A stretch of 64,000 nt of DNA from Methylobacterium tarhaniae (GCF_001043955.1 NZ_LABZ01000025.1:88472-152471), one strand, 5' to 3'. Shown: positions 8,409-17,215, counted from the stretch's first letter. The notes: generated by a model from the sequence alone, not told the origin. A program made the numbers and translations.

Positions 8409-9230
8409 GGCGCGGCCGGGCAAGCCGTTTCTCTGAGCGATGGCACTGTGGTGCCCGCCTTGGGGCAGGGATCAGCGCGCCTCGGCCAGGGACGGCATCC
8501 CCTCGCTGACGAGGAGCAGGCGATGAGCACCGGTCTCTCGCTCGGCATGACGCTCATCGATACCGCTGAGATCTACGGCGACGGAAGAGCGGAACAGCTG
8601 ATTGGGCGTGTGATCAAGGGGCGGCGCGATAGCGTCTTCCTTGTCTCGAAAGTGTGGCCCTCGCACGCGACCCGAGCAGGTATCCAGAGCGCTTGCTCGG
8701 CCAGCCTCGCTCGCCTCGGCACCAACTATCTCGACTTGTATCTGCTGCATTGGCCTGACCGCGTGAAGGATCTGGCAGAAGTCGTCGGCACCTTCGAGCA
8801 ATTGCGGGCTGGCGGTCACATCCGGCGATGGGGCGTATCAAACTTTGGGGTTGCCGAACTGGATCGACTGTTCCGCATCCCTGCTGGCGAACAATGCGCG
8901 ACCAACCAAGTGCCCTACAGCTTGGCCGACCGGAAGGTCGAGCGCGAGGTTCTGCCGTGGTGCGTGCAACGCCGCATGCCGATCATGGCCTATTCGCCGC
9001 TCGGCGGCGAAGGCTCGAGTGTCTTGCGGAACCCGACTGTCCAACGCATCGCCGCGTCTCGGGGTGGAAGCTCGGCAGCCGTGGCTCTGACGTGGGCGAT
9101 GCGCTCCGGAAACGTGATCGCAATCCCTGAGTCCGGCTCGGTCGCCCACGTGCGCGAGAATGCAGCGGCTTTGACCTTGAAGCTGGAACAAAACGAGTTG
9201 CGGCAATTGGATCAGGCCTTCCCAACGTAG
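8328..9230 (+). CDS. aldo/keto reductase with Tat signal
   Basis: A 300-residue aldo/keto reductase. The N-terminus MNAITRRRFAACSAGLISAV is a twin-arginine signal, so the folded enzyme is probably exported to the periplasm. The catalytic tetrad is visible: Asp and Tyr in IDTAEIYGDG, Lys in LVSKVWP, His in LLHWP. The NADPH site is near IPESGSVAHVREN. GGAGGG five bases before the ATG at 8328 supports this start. The first 80 bases also exist as a broken copy at 19840-19918, so the gene has been part of a duplication. The substrate is unknown. Confidence 0.9.
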   Translation: MNAITRRRFAACSAGLISAVSLPRMAVGAAGQAVSLSDGTVVPALGQGSARLGQGRHPLADEEQAMSTGLSLGMTLIDTAEIYGDGRAEQLIGRVIKGRRDSVFLVSKVWPSHATRAGIQSACSASLARLGTNYLDLYLLHWPDRVKDLAEVVGTFEQLRAGGHIRRWGVSNFGVAELDRLFRIPAGEQCATNQVPYSLADRKVEREVLPWCVQRRMPIMAYSPLGGEGSSVLRNPTVQRIAASRGGSSAAVALTWAMRSGNVIAIPESGSVAHVRENAAALTLKLEQNELRQLDQAFPT

Positions 9231-9624
9231 CGTATCGTCGGAGCCTGGCTTCTGCGAGGAACCTGGAGACGATTGAACGAACAGAATCTGGCGAACCTCC
9301 GGCCGCATGCGGTATTCCTATCTCTGGAACTGAGATGCCAAGGTGCTCGCCTGCAATCTCGGGTAGATGTCTTCGCACGTTCGAAGGTCAGCTATGCGCC
9401 ACCTGCGGACCCCCGAACATGGCGCCTGAAATGTCCGCTTTTGTCCCATAAGCTGCGACTGAACGAAATAGCAAAACCGAAAGACGACAAAATTGTAATG
9501 TCATCGCCGACGCTGTCCAGTCTCTTTTACCATGTGTAACAAGCATCCAAATCGGCAAGGCGGAAGATCCCCTTGTGATTGCCCTGCCCTTTGAAGAGTC
9601 AGCATCCATGCTCATACGCAACGG
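9231..9624. other. gene-free stretch
   Basis: No gene or clear structure seen. It lies between the reductase stop and an integrase relic and is less GC-rich than the neighbouring genes, as expected for decaying island DNA. Confidence 0.4.
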
Positions 9625-9847
9625 TTAGCTCGACCCAGATCTCTGTCTACTTCGACAGAATCAGTGTATCGATGACCTAAGTGCTGAGGGAGCGTACTGT
9701 GATGTCCAATTTGGTATCGCAGAGCAGTATTTGGCAGGCCCGGGTTTTCCGGTACGCTTGTAGACCAGCGCGACTGTCGTGCGTCGCAAGCTATGCGTAC
9801 CGTAAGCCAACGGATCCAAGTCAATCAAGGCGACCCAACGGTCGAAC
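9625..9847 (-). pseudogene. tyrosine integrase C-terminal relic
   Basis: On the minus strand the segment FDRWVALIDLDPLAYGTHSL, followed by RRTTVALVYKRTGK, is the C-terminal catalytic part of an integrase, with the His-x-x-Arg box (HSLRR). A frameshift follows and the remaining tail, ending YTDSVEVDRDLG, continues in another frame. No N-terminal part is present. A second relic of the same family lies at 19924-20036. Confidence 0.8.
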
Positions 9848-9850
9848 ATC

Positions 9851-11089
9851 CTAGGCAACGGCAAAGTCGAAGTGGACCGCGATCTCCTGATCGAGCCCGG
9901 CAGCTTGATCGGCCTCCACCTCGATCTCGATGCCGTCCTCTCCCGCCGCGAGCCTGATCTCCGCGTCCTGATCGACATCGGCAGCTTGGCGCACGAGCAG
10001 GCTGAGGCTCACGTCGTAGAGGTCATCGAGGCTGTCCTCCACATCAAGGCTGATAAATACATGCTGCGCAACCTCGACATCCTGGACTATGGCGGCCTCG
10101 CTCGCACCGTCCCCGTCATCGTTCACAAGCACGCTGGTGTTTTGATCGATCCGGACGCAGTCGACCGCCGTCATGTCCACGTACAGGGTGCCGTCTTGCT
10201 CGATGAGTGCGATGGATACAGAGATATCCTGGTCTACTAAGAGACCCTGGTTCACCTTGACGTCGTACTCGCCGTCCGCACCGACGAATACGGTCACCGC
10301 AAAATCCTGGTCGAGCGCGATGTCCTGGTCGAGGGCGATGCGTGTGACGACCTTCCCATCCCAGCCTGTCACGTCGACGCGGGCGGCCTGCCGGATGGAG
10401 AAGTCCATGTCGGCATCCACCGCGAGATCCGCCGAGCCCGGGACGGCGTCTCCGGTGGTGTCGATGCCGATGTCGGCGTCCTGATCGACCGCGGCGTCCT
10501 GCACGATGGCGACGTCAGTGGAGCCACTGCCGATCCCGAGCGACAGAGCGACGGTCTGGCCGATGCTGACCTCTTGCCAGACGAACGCGTCTGGACGGTC
10601 CCCGGGCGTGGGATCCGCGCCGGCCCAGTCAAAACCGTCCGTATGGCCCTCCCCGGATCCCTCAATGTTATCCCCTTCAGATCCGCCGCGGCGTGGGCCG
10701 CCGGCTTCTCCCCCGTCCCGCTCAGCGGACCCCGCGCGGTCGGGAGAGCGGTCGTCGCCGCCTGCCTTCTCGGTCGTGGTGGTGAGGGCCTTGCGGACGG
10801 TGAATGCCTCCACGACTGCCGGCCCCCGTGCTCCTGCTGCGTCGGCTTCCTCCATGGCTACCGGCGGCGGGTCCGAGGAGGCAGCGTCAGGCTCAGGCGC
10901 CTGTGGCAGCCCCGTTCCCCCCATCGCATCCTCAAGTCGCGCTAGGGGCCCGTGATTGGCCTGGGGAGGCGGAGCGGACATTGCCTGAATGGTTGAGTCT
11001 GGTGTCCAATCGATCGTCTGAGCAACCGGGGCGGGCGCCTCCGGCAGGATAGGCAGAAGATCGCGGATACCCCGGTCGGGCGCGTTCAT
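9851..11089 (-). CDS. acidic paired-Gln repeat protein A, likely type I secreted
   Basis: I know no family for this 412-residue protein. Residues 1 to about 160 are Pro/Ala/Gly/acid-rich and look disordered. The rest alternates hydrophobic and acidic residues and holds seven Q-x5-Q pairs (VQDAAVDQD, DQDIALDQD, NQGLLVDQD, VQDVEVAQH, RQAADVDQD, DQAAGLDQE, WQEVSIGQT). The same spacing occurs in the two other acidic proteins at 16622 and 17499. The C-terminus DFAVA, an acidic residue followed by hydrophobic ones, resembles the end of substrates of PrtDE-type exporters. There is no RTX motif and no Sec signal. The ATG at 11089 has GAGGGG upstream. Transcription diverges from the LuxR gene. Confidence 0.75.
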   Translation of the reverse strand: MNAPDRGIRDLLPILPEAPAPVAQTIDWTPDSTIQAMSAPPPQANHGPLARLEDAMGGTGLPQAPEPDAASSDPPPVAMEEADAAGARGPAVVEAFTVRKALTTTTEKAGGDDRSPDRAGSAERDGGEAGGPRRGGSEGDNIEGSGEGHTDGFDWAGADPTPGDRPDAFVWQEVSIGQTVALSLGIGSGSTDVAIVQDAAVDQDADIGIDTTGDAVPGSADLAVDADMDFSIRQAARVDVTGWDGKVVTRIALDQDIALDQDFAVTVFVGADGEYDVKVNQGLLVDQDISVSIALIEQDGTLYVDMTAVDCVRIDQNTSVLVNDDGDGASEAAIVQDVEVAQHVFISLDVEDSLDDLYDVSLSLLVRQAADVDQDAEIRLAAGEDGIEIEVEADQAAGLDQEIAVHFDFAVA

Positions 11090-11535
11090 CGAGACCCCTC
11101 GCGACAGTGATGCCTCGGCAGTTTCGCCCCTCGCGGCGGCACGATCCATGCGCCCGAAGGGATGATGCCCGGCCGCTATTCCAGGGCAGGCAGATACTTG
11201 GCAACACTCGCGAAACAATTTAACCAAAAATAACCTTAGTTAATGAAAGTTCGGTCCTAAATGAGCCTACTTTTGCTTGCGGCACAGGCCGAATGAAAGG
11301 GGCCGCAAGAGTGGGATACTCCAAACGGGGGATATCCGTTCCCGGTCAATTGTCATCATGCCATGCTGGCTTTAGCTCATCCGAAAGAGGCGGCAGCCGT
11401 GATCCGAACCGTGTCGGGCTCACCTGCCCCGACAGGTCAATCGTTTTAAAGTGACGTGATCTGCCCCAGCGCCGGTGGAAATTCAGACTCTTAACCGGCA
11501 AATGTGTTCGGAGCGATCAGCACCGGGGGGGTTGC
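11090..11535. promoter_or_regulatory. divergent promoter region with overlapping inverted repeats
   Basis: This 446-bp gap between acidic protein A and the LuxR gene has an AT-rich block at 11218-11270. Two overlapping dyads follow: TGTCGGG-n9-CCCGACA (11412-11434) and ACCTG-n6-CAGGT (11422-11437). The latter lies about 100 bases before the LuxR start and is a candidate operator. The assignment is by position only. Confidence 0.4.
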
Positions 11536-12372
11536 ATGCAGTCAGCGCGATCTCAGAAGGACACATCGTCCTACATTCAGGACAGAGGCCTATTCCTCGT
11601 CATCGATGAGCACGCCTTTTCGCGGGGATGCACCGCGGAGGTTCTCAGGAATGCCTTTCCGGATATCGAGGTGCTGGGCCTTCGGCGTGCCGGCGAGGTC
11701 GACAGGGCCCTCGTTCCCCGCGTCATATTCGTAGCGCTCCGATGGGACAGCCACCCGTCCAAGGGACTGGCGCTCGGGCAAGTTCTCGGCGAGGTGGAGG
11801 CCCTTTTTGCGCGTACGCCCAAGGTACTAATCACTCAGCTCGACGATGAGAGCAATGTTCAAGCCGCTATCAGACACGGCATAGATGGGGTCATCCCGAG
11901 TGCAGCTTCGATCGAAATCGGCATCGCCGCCGTACGACTAATCCTGGCGGGGGGCACCTACTATCCACGCCCGATGGAGCCCGCCATGCGGTTACGGGCA
12001 GACACGGCTCCCCTGAAGGTCGTCCCCGAGCCCGTGATCCCGGGGCACGCGGCCTTGCAGCCCCAGCCTGAGATCTCCGAGGGCGACCAGGTGCATTTCA
12101 CGCCGCGGGAGATTCAGGTGTTGGGCGTCCTTCAGCGCGGGCGCTCCAACAAGCGGATCGCCAATGACCTGAATCTCTCCGAGAACACGGTGAAGATCTA
12201 CGTCCGGCACATCATGCGCAAGTTGAAGGCCAGCAATCGCACGCAGGCGGCGATCATGGGGCAGCGTCTGTTGCCGGACCTCGCGGTGTCAGCGGGGGAT
12301 GTCCGAGTCTCCACCGCGAGGATCGTGAGGGAGGAGACGAATGTCAGGCGCCTCCCGCTGCCGCGCCGTTGA
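11536..12372 (+). CDS. LuxR-type regulator with degenerate receiver
   Basis: A 278-residue two-domain regulator. Residues 17-145 have the fold pattern of a response-regulator receiver, but the strand that should carry the phosphorylated Asp reads VIFVALRWD, and the conserved Lys-Pro region reads VIPSAAS. Phosphorylation as in normal receivers is therefore unlikely. Residues about 188-240 are a clear LuxR/NarL helix-turn-helix (FTPREIQVLGVLQRGRSNKR, then the IANDLNLSENTVKIYV helices). The design matches CsgD, the curli regulator, although homology to it specifically is not claimed. The neighbours suggest it controls the acidic proteins and their exporter. Its last 84 bases overlap the tail of the convergent hydrolase gene. 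Confidence 0.85.
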   Translation: MQSARSQKDTSSYIQDRGLFLVIDEHAFSRGCTAEVLRNAFPDIEVLGLRRAGEVDRALVPRVIFVALRWDSHPSKGLALGQVLGEVEALFARTPKVLITQLDDESNVQAAIRHGIDGVIPSAASIEIGIAAVRLILAGGTYYPRPMEPAMRLRADTAPLKVVPEPVIPGHAALQPQPEISEGDQVHFTPREIQVLGVLQRGRSNKRIANDLNLSENTVKIYVRHIMRKLKASNRTQAAIMGQRLLPDLAVSAGDVRVSTARIVREETNVRRLPLPRR

Positions 12373-13254
12373 CCCGAGCACCGCCTCTGCGGTTTCGGGG
12401 CGGGCATAGAGCCGGCCCGAGCCGTGGCCGAGGCCGCCGACGGTGATGAACTTCCAGCCGAAGGCCCAGCCCCGCTCGGCCGCGGCTTGGCGCGCGGCCT
12501 CGAAGGTGCGGACGGCGCGCTCGCGCCGGGTCTGGCCTTGACGCTCCGCCCCGGGAGTCCTGAGCAAGCCGGTTCGCCCAACATCGCGCTCGGCCGCGAT
12601 GATCACCAGAGGCGCCGCCAGGTAGCGCTGCAAGGCCGCCTCCCCACCCGGAGGATCGGGGATCCCGCCAAGGCCGTAGGGAAAGCGCACGGTCAGATCG
12701 GGGGTGACGTGACTGCCGGGATTGGCCACCACGATCCGGCTCGCTCCGTTCGGCTCCAATGCCGCGAAGCGGCTGAGGAACTGCGCCCCTGCGGAGTGTC
12801 CCAGGAGCACGTAGGGCATCCCGGGGCGTCCCGCCTCGCGGCGCAGGTGATTGACGAGGGCGAGGACCAGCGCTCCGGTGGTGGCATCGGGGAGGCGGAG
12901 GCGGAACCGGCGCCGACCCGCTGTCTCGATCACATCACCGACGCCGCCGAACTGATAGGCCCAGCGGCCGAAATGCTCCGCATCGAACAGCGGCGCCACG
13001 AGGAGGGCGCAGCCGGCCTCCGCGATGGGCACCGCGTTATCGCGCGCGAGCATCGGGTTCTGGTCCGAGCCGTGAAAGACGACGATGAGGCGCTCGATGT
13101 CTCGGCAATCGGGGCGGTAGACCGCGATCCGCAGGACTCGACCGGCGACCGCAACCTCCCGGTCCGACCGGCCCGAAGGCAACGGCTCCGCAGCAGCAGG
13201 GCGGGGCGATGCGGTGGCGAGCGCCAGGACGACGGCGACGGCTGTCCGCGACAT
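12289..13254 (-). CDS. exported alpha/beta hydrolase
   Basis: A 321-residue alpha/beta-hydrolase. MSRTAVAVVLALATASPRPAAA is a Sec signal ending in an Ala-rich cleavage site, so it acts in the periplasm or outside. The nucleophile elbow is GHSAG, the oxyanion segment VVFHGSDQN, the acid probably in AERDVGRTG, and the His in GGLGHGSG. This points to an esterase or lipase; the substrate is unknown. The ATG ending at 13254 is chosen because the signal begins there; the frame is open further upstream. It sits between the LuxR gene, which it overlaps tail to tail, and the secretion genes. Confidence 0.8.
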   Translation of the reverse strand: MSRTAVAVVLALATASPRPAAAEPLPSGRSDREVAVAGRVLRIAVYRPDCRDIERLIVVFHGSDQNPMLARDNAVPIAEAGCALLVAPLFDAEHFGRWAYQFGGVGDVIETAGRRRFRLRLPDATTGALVLALVNHLRREAGRPGMPYVLLGHSAGAQFLSRFAALEPNGASRIVVANPGSHVTPDLTVRFPYGLGGIPDPPGGEAALQRYLAAPLVIIAAERDVGRTGLLRTPGAERQGQTRRERAVRTFEAARQAAAERGWAFGWKFITVGGLGHGSGRLYARPETAEAVLGSTARQREAPDIRLLPHDPRGGDSDIPR

Positions 13255-13331
13255 GCTGAGCAGATTTCGCAGAAGCGGCCGACAGTTTTGCAATAAAAAT
13301 CCTAAATAAAACAACAACCGAAGCGGACGAA

Positions 13332-13349
13332 GCGTTGGCATGCCAACGC
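13332..13349. promoter_or_regulatory. 18-bp perfect palindrome
   Basis: GCGTTGGCATGCCAACGC lies 8 bases past the HlyD stop and 78 bases upstream of the hydrolase start, followed by an AT-rich stretch (13290-13315). It may be an operator for the hydrolase gene or a terminator stem for the secretion genes; there is no T-run. Confidence 0.45.
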
Positions 13350-13357
13350 AAGTCTGC

Positions 13358-14710
13358 TTAGTTGTCGCGAAAGGACCGGTTGAGGCTGTCGAGGATCGGC
13401 GCGAGCATGTAAGTTGCAATCGTGAATTCCCCCGTCTTAATCAGGACCTCCACCGGCATGCCCGGGACAATTTCGACATCCTTGAGCTCCCGCAACTTGT
13501 CCTCGTCGAAGACGATGGTCGCGGCGTAGTAGGGCTGTTCGGTGCGCTTGTCGACGAGCCGGTCGGCCGAGACATAGGTGAGGGTTCCTTGCACGGGCGG
13601 CACCCGGCGCAGCTTGTAGGCCGTCAGTCGCACCCGGGCGGGCAGGCCGGGGCGCACGAGGTCGATATCCTCGGGGCGGACCTGGGCCCGCACGATGAGG
13701 CGGTCCTGCTGCGGCACGAGCTCCATCAGCGGTTCGCCGGCGGTGACCACCCCGCCCGGGGTATGGACTCGCCGGCCCGTGATGATGCCCGCTTCCGGCG
13801 AACGCACCTCGATCCGGGAGAGCACGTCGGAGGCGGCCTGCAGGCGCTCGTCGAGCTGGTTGATCAACGCCTGGGTCTCGCGCAGGCTCTGCGCGATCTC
13901 CGCCTGCTCGTCGCTGCGGAGCTTGAGGATCTGGGCCTCCGACTCGCCCATGGCCTGCTCGGCGCGCGAGATCTGCGCCAGCGCCTCGCCCCGGCGTCCG
14001 AGGATCTCCGCCTCCTCCCGTTCCAGTTGCATCAGCTTGGGCCGGGTCATGAACCCCTTGGCCACCAGCGGGGCGATGGCGGCGTTCTCCTGCCGCACGA
14101 TGTCGAGGCGCTTGACCGCGGCGGCCTCCTGGTGGCGCAGCCCTTCGATCTCCCGTTCGGTCTGGGCCTTGCGCTGCCGGATCACCTCGATCCGGGAGGC
14201 GGTGAGCTTGCGACGGCTGTCGAATATTTTCGTCTGGCCGGCCATCACCTCGGCCGCGGCGGGCTCCTCCCTGGCCGCGAGGATCACCGAGCGTGGGAAG
14301 GTGATCGCCGGCCGCTCGTCCCGCTCGGCGAGCAGGCGCGCCTCGCGGGCCTTCGCCTCGAGGAGTTGGCCCTGCAACGCCGCCAGCGTGGTCCGCGCCT
14401 TGGTGTCGTCGAGGCGCACGAGCACCTGCCCGGCCGCGACCGCGTCGCCGTCGCGCACCAGGATCTGGCCGACGATGCCGCCCTCGAAATGCTGGATCGT
14501 CTTGCGGTTGGTTTCGGCCTCAATGGCGCCGCCCGCGATGGCGGCGCTCTCCAGGGGCGCTTTCACCGACCAGACACCGAACCCCACGATGAAGACGCTG
14601 ACGACGAGGAAGGCGGCGAGGGCCGGCCAGCGCAACCGCTCGACTGGAGACTTGCTGGTCTGCGGGGCCACGTCGCGCAGGTCGTAGGCGAGGACGGGCT
14701 GAAGCTTCAT
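13358..14710 (-). CDS. type I secretion membrane fusion protein (HlyD/PrtE family)
   Basis: A 450-residue periplasmic adaptor. A short cytosolic N-terminus is followed by one membrane helix (about residues 32-52, LAAFLVVSVFIVGFGVWSV). Then come the first half of a lipoyl domain (IVGQILVRDGDAVAAGQVLVRL), a long alpha-hairpin coiled coil (about 110-300), the second lipoyl half and a beta-barrel (VRAQVRPEDIDLVRPGLP). The C-terminal block ending EVLIKTGEFT is typical for the family. It links the ABC protein to an outer-membrane TolC, which is not encoded here. It starts 14 bases after the ABC gene. Confidence 0.94.
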   Translation of the reverse strand: MKLQPVLAYDLRDVAPQTSKSPVERLRWPALAAFLVVSVFIVGFGVWSVKAPLESAAIAGGAIEAETNRKTIQHFEGGIVGQILVRDGDAVAAGQVLVRLDDTKARTTLAALQGQLLEAKAREARLLAERDERPAITFPRSVILAAREEPAAAEVMAGQTKIFDSRRKLTASRIEVIRQRKAQTEREIEGLRHQEAAAVKRLDIVRQENAAIAPLVAKGFMTRPKLMQLEREEAEILGRRGEALAQISRAEQAMGESEAQILKLRSDEQAEIAQSLRETQALINQLDERLQAASDVLSRIEVRSPEAGIITGRRVHTPGGVVTAGEPLMELVPQQDRLIVRAQVRPEDIDLVRPGLPARVRLTAYKLRRVPPVQGTLTYVSADRLVDKRTEQPYYAATIVFDEDKLRELKDVEIVPGMPVEVLIKTGEFTIATYMLAPILDSLNRSFRDN

Positions 14711-14724
14711 CAGGTGATCCTCGA

Positions 14725-16539
14725 TCAGGCGATGCTCAGTGGCGGCATGTCGGCGCGGGGCAGCCTGGGCTCGTCGGCCGGAGTGGCTTCCTGGTTCCCG
14801 GTGCTCTTGACGGTGATCACGTCCGGCTTGCGCACCGGGATCGCTGTGCGCCCGTCCTTGATGCGGGCGACCACGTCCCGCCGGGCGCCGAAGGCGTTGA
14901 CGCAGCCGTTATCGAGCACCAGCACCTTGTCGGCGACGCTGAGAATGCCGAGCCGCTGGGCAATCACGATCACCGTAGTGCCGCGGGTGCGCAAGGTCCC
15001 AATGGCCTCGCGCAGGGCCATCTCGCCCTCCGGATCCAAGGCGGCGTTGGGCTCGTCGAGCACCACGAGGCTCGGGTCGCCAAAGAACGCCCTCGCCAGC
15101 CCCAGTCGCTGCTTCTGCCCACCCGACAGGCGAGCTCCGTCCTCGCCGATGTCGGTGTCGTAGCCTTGAGGCAGCCGCATGATCGTCTCGTGGAGGCCCA
15201 CCAGGGCGGCGGCGGCGATCACGTCCTTCGAATCGGCCTCTCCCAGGCGAGCGATGTTCTCGCACACGGTGCCGGCGAAGAGTTCGACGTCCTGGGGCAG
15301 GTAGCCCAGGTGCCTGTGGCCGCCCGAGGACAGCCAGATGCCGATATCAGCGCCGTCGAGGCGGACGTGCCCGCCATTGGGCCGGATTGTGCCGGCGATG
15401 AGGCGCCCGAGCGTGGACTTGCCGGCACCGGACGGACCGACCACCCCAAGGACCTCCCCGGGCTCGACCGTGATGGTCACCCGGCGCAGCGTCGCGGTGT
15501 CGCTTCCGCGGGGAATGTAGCTCACTTGCTCGACCGAGAGCGCTCCTTTGGGCTTGGGCAGCGACATGCCCTTGGGTCGGGCGGGCACGGCGGCGAGGAT
15601 TTTCTGCAGTCTCCCATAGCCGAGCCGGACCGTGGTCACGGCCTTCCAGGTCCCGATGGCACTCTCGACCGGGCCGAGCGCGCGACCGAGCAGCATCGAG
15701 GCGGGGAAGATCGCCCCTGCGCTGAGATCGCTGCTGATCACCAACCAAGCGGCGGCGGCCAGCACCGAGACTTGGGTAAGAAGGCGGACGAAGCGGGCGC
15801 AGGCCTGGATGATCGAGGCGCGGCGCCCGGCGCGGTCCTGTGCGATCTTGGCTTCGTCGTGGTCGTTGTGGAGCGCGCGGGCGACGCCCGGAAGCATGCC
15901 CATGGCGCTGATCGCCTCCGCGTTGCGCAGCATCGCCTCTAGGCGGTGCTGGCTGGCGATGGTGGTCGCGGAGGCACGCGCGAACGGCTTGCGCGTCACC
16001 AACTCGTTGATCAGGGCGAACAGGAAAAGGACGAGCGATCCGACGAGGCCGATGAGGCCGAGGAGCGGGTGCACCAGCACCATGGCGAGGATGAAGATTG
16101 GGGTCCAGGGAAGGTCAAACAGGGCGGTGACGGAATTGCCGGAGAAGAAGCTGCGGACGTTACCCAGGTCGCGCCAGGCCTGCGACGCGGCGGTGGGATC
16201 GCCCCGCATGGCCGCGGCCACCGTCCCGGTCATCACCGCCGGCTGCAGGCGCTCCTCCAGCCAGTCCCCGATGCACGCCAGCATCTCGCGGCGCAAGACC
16301 TCCAGCACCGCGTGCACCGCCAGGGCGACCACTACGATGAGCGTCAGGTGTATCAGGGTGTCGAGGCTGCGGCTCGACAGGACGTGCTCGTAGACCTGCA
16401 GCAGGTATAGCGGCACGGTCAGGGCCATCAGGTTGACGAAGAAACTCAAGCAGAACACCAGGGCGAGGGATGGGCGGCATGCCTGGAATGCCGTCTCGAC
16501 CTCGGTTCTCGGGCGGGAGGCTGTCCGCAGCAGCGACAT
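14725..16539 (-). CDS. type I secretion ABC transporter (PrtD family)
   Basis: A 604-residue export ABC protein with fused membrane and ATPase domains. Membrane helices cover about residues 20-300. The ATPase has Walker A GPSGAGKST, a Q-loop in YLPQDVELF, signature LSGGQKQR, Walker B LVVLDEPNAALD, and the switch position IAQRLG, where Gln stands in place of the usual His. There is no C39 peptidase or C39-like domain in front, so substrates should carry uncleaved C-terminal signals, as with PrtD exporters. It lies upstream of the HlyD gene and downstream of two acidic proteins on the same strand, which makes those its likely cargo. Confidence 0.94.
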   Translation of the reverse strand: MSLLRTASRPRTEVETAFQACRPSLALVFCLSFFVNLMALTVPLYLLQVYEHVLSSRSLDTLIHLTLIVVVALAVHAVLEVLRREMLACIGDWLEERLQPAVMTGTVAAAMRGDPTAASQAWRDLGNVRSFFSGNSVTALFDLPWTPIFILAMVLVHPLLGLIGLVGSLVLFLFALINELVTRKPFARASATTIASQHRLEAMLRNAEAISAMGMLPGVARALHNDHDEAKIAQDRAGRRASIIQACARFVRLLTQVSVLAAAAWLVISSDLSAGAIFPASMLLGRALGPVESAIGTWKAVTTVRLGYGRLQKILAAVPARPKGMSLPKPKGALSVEQVSYIPRGSDTATLRRVTITVEPGEVLGVVGPSGAGKSTLGRLIAGTIRPNGGHVRLDGADIGIWLSSGGHRHLGYLPQDVELFAGTVCENIARLGEADSKDVIAAAALVGLHETIMRLPQGYDTDIGEDGARLSGGQKQRLGLARAFFGDPSLVVLDEPNAALDPEGEMALREAIGTLRTRGTTVIVIAQRLGILSVADKVLVLDNGCVNAFGARRDVVARIKDGRTAIPVRKPDVITVKSTGNQEATPADEPRLPRADMPPLSIA

Positions 16540-16621
16540 CGCGGGGGCTCTAGGCTGGTCGTTCGGGCGGAGGTTCAGGCGGAGGGGAGGGCCAGCCGGC
16601 CCTCCCGGAGCGCGCGGGCGC

Positions 16622-17215
16622 TCAGTTGATGTCGATGTCGACCGTGCCGGTCTGGTCAGTATCGGCGCTCTGGTCGATGGTCACGTCGACGTCGGCGTCC
16701 TCGGAGTCGTCGATGTCGACGTCCGTGTCCGTGTCCTGGTCGGTATCCGTGTCCTGCTCGATATCGCTGTCGACGTCGGCGTCGTCGGAGTCATCGACCT
16801 CCACCATCGAGACGGCGTCCTGGTCGTTGTCCACCGTCTGGTCGGTGTCGAGGTCCACGTCGGCGTCGTCGGAGTCGGTAATGTCGACGTCGTTGTCGAT
16901 TTCCTGCTCGATATCGTTGTCCTGATCGTGGTCGACATCCACGTCGGCGTCGTCGGAGTCGTCGATGTCGACGCTGCTGCCGGAGAACTGGTCCGTATCG
17001 GCATCCTGATCATCGTCGATGTCCACGTCGGCATCGTCGGAGTCGGTGATGTCGACGGTGGTGTCGTCGTCCTGGTCGACCTCGGACTCCTGGTCCACGT
17101 CCGTATCCACGTCGGCGTCGTCGGAATCCGTGACCAGCACGTTCGAATTGTCGGTCTGGTTGGTGTCGTCGTTCTGTTCGAGGTCGAACAGGACGCGGGC
17201 ATTGTCCGAAGCCAT
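16622..17215 (-). CDS. acidic 28-residue-repeat protein B, likely type I secreted
   Basis: A 197-residue, almost purely acidic protein. After a 24-residue leader it consists of six tandem 28-residue units with consensus x-V-D-I-T/D-DSDDADVD-x-D-x-DQ-x5-Q-x4. Each unit holds one Q-x5-Q pair, and the leader holds one more (QNDDTNQ). There is no Cys, no signal peptide, and almost no basic residue. The end is TGTVDIDIN. Asp density suggests calcium binding or a calcium-dependent fold on the outside of the cell. The ATG ending at 17215 has GGGGAG upstream. The gene lies 82 bases before the ABC exporter gene on the same strand. The family is unknown to me. Confidence 0.75.
   Translation of the reverse strand: MASDNARVLFDLEQNDDTNQTDNSNVLVTDSDDADVDTDVDQESEVDQDDDTTVDITDSDDADVDIDDDQDADTDQFSGSSVDIDDSDDADVDVDHDQDNDIEQEIDNDVDITDSDDADVDLDTDQTVDNDQDAVSMVEVDDSDDADVDSDIEQDTDTDQDTDTDVDIDDSEDADVDVTIDQSADTDQTGTVDIDIN
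16643..17143 (-). repeat. six tandem 84-bp coding repeats
   Basis: The six 28-codon units of acidic protein B. The block coding DSDDADVD is kept almost base for base (gtcggcgtcgtcggagtc on the plus strand), while the block around the Gln pair varies more, so the DSDDADVD part is under stronger constraint or was recently homogenised. Confidence 0.85.

Noticed and set aside
11422..11437. A quorum-sensing lux box before the LuxR gene.
   Set aside because: The dyad is 16 bp, the neighbouring regulator has no autoinducer domain, and no luxI gene is present.
16622..17215. A CRISPR array, because of regular 84-bp repeats.
   Set aside because: The repeats are coding, keep the frame, have no unique spacers, and there are no cas genes.
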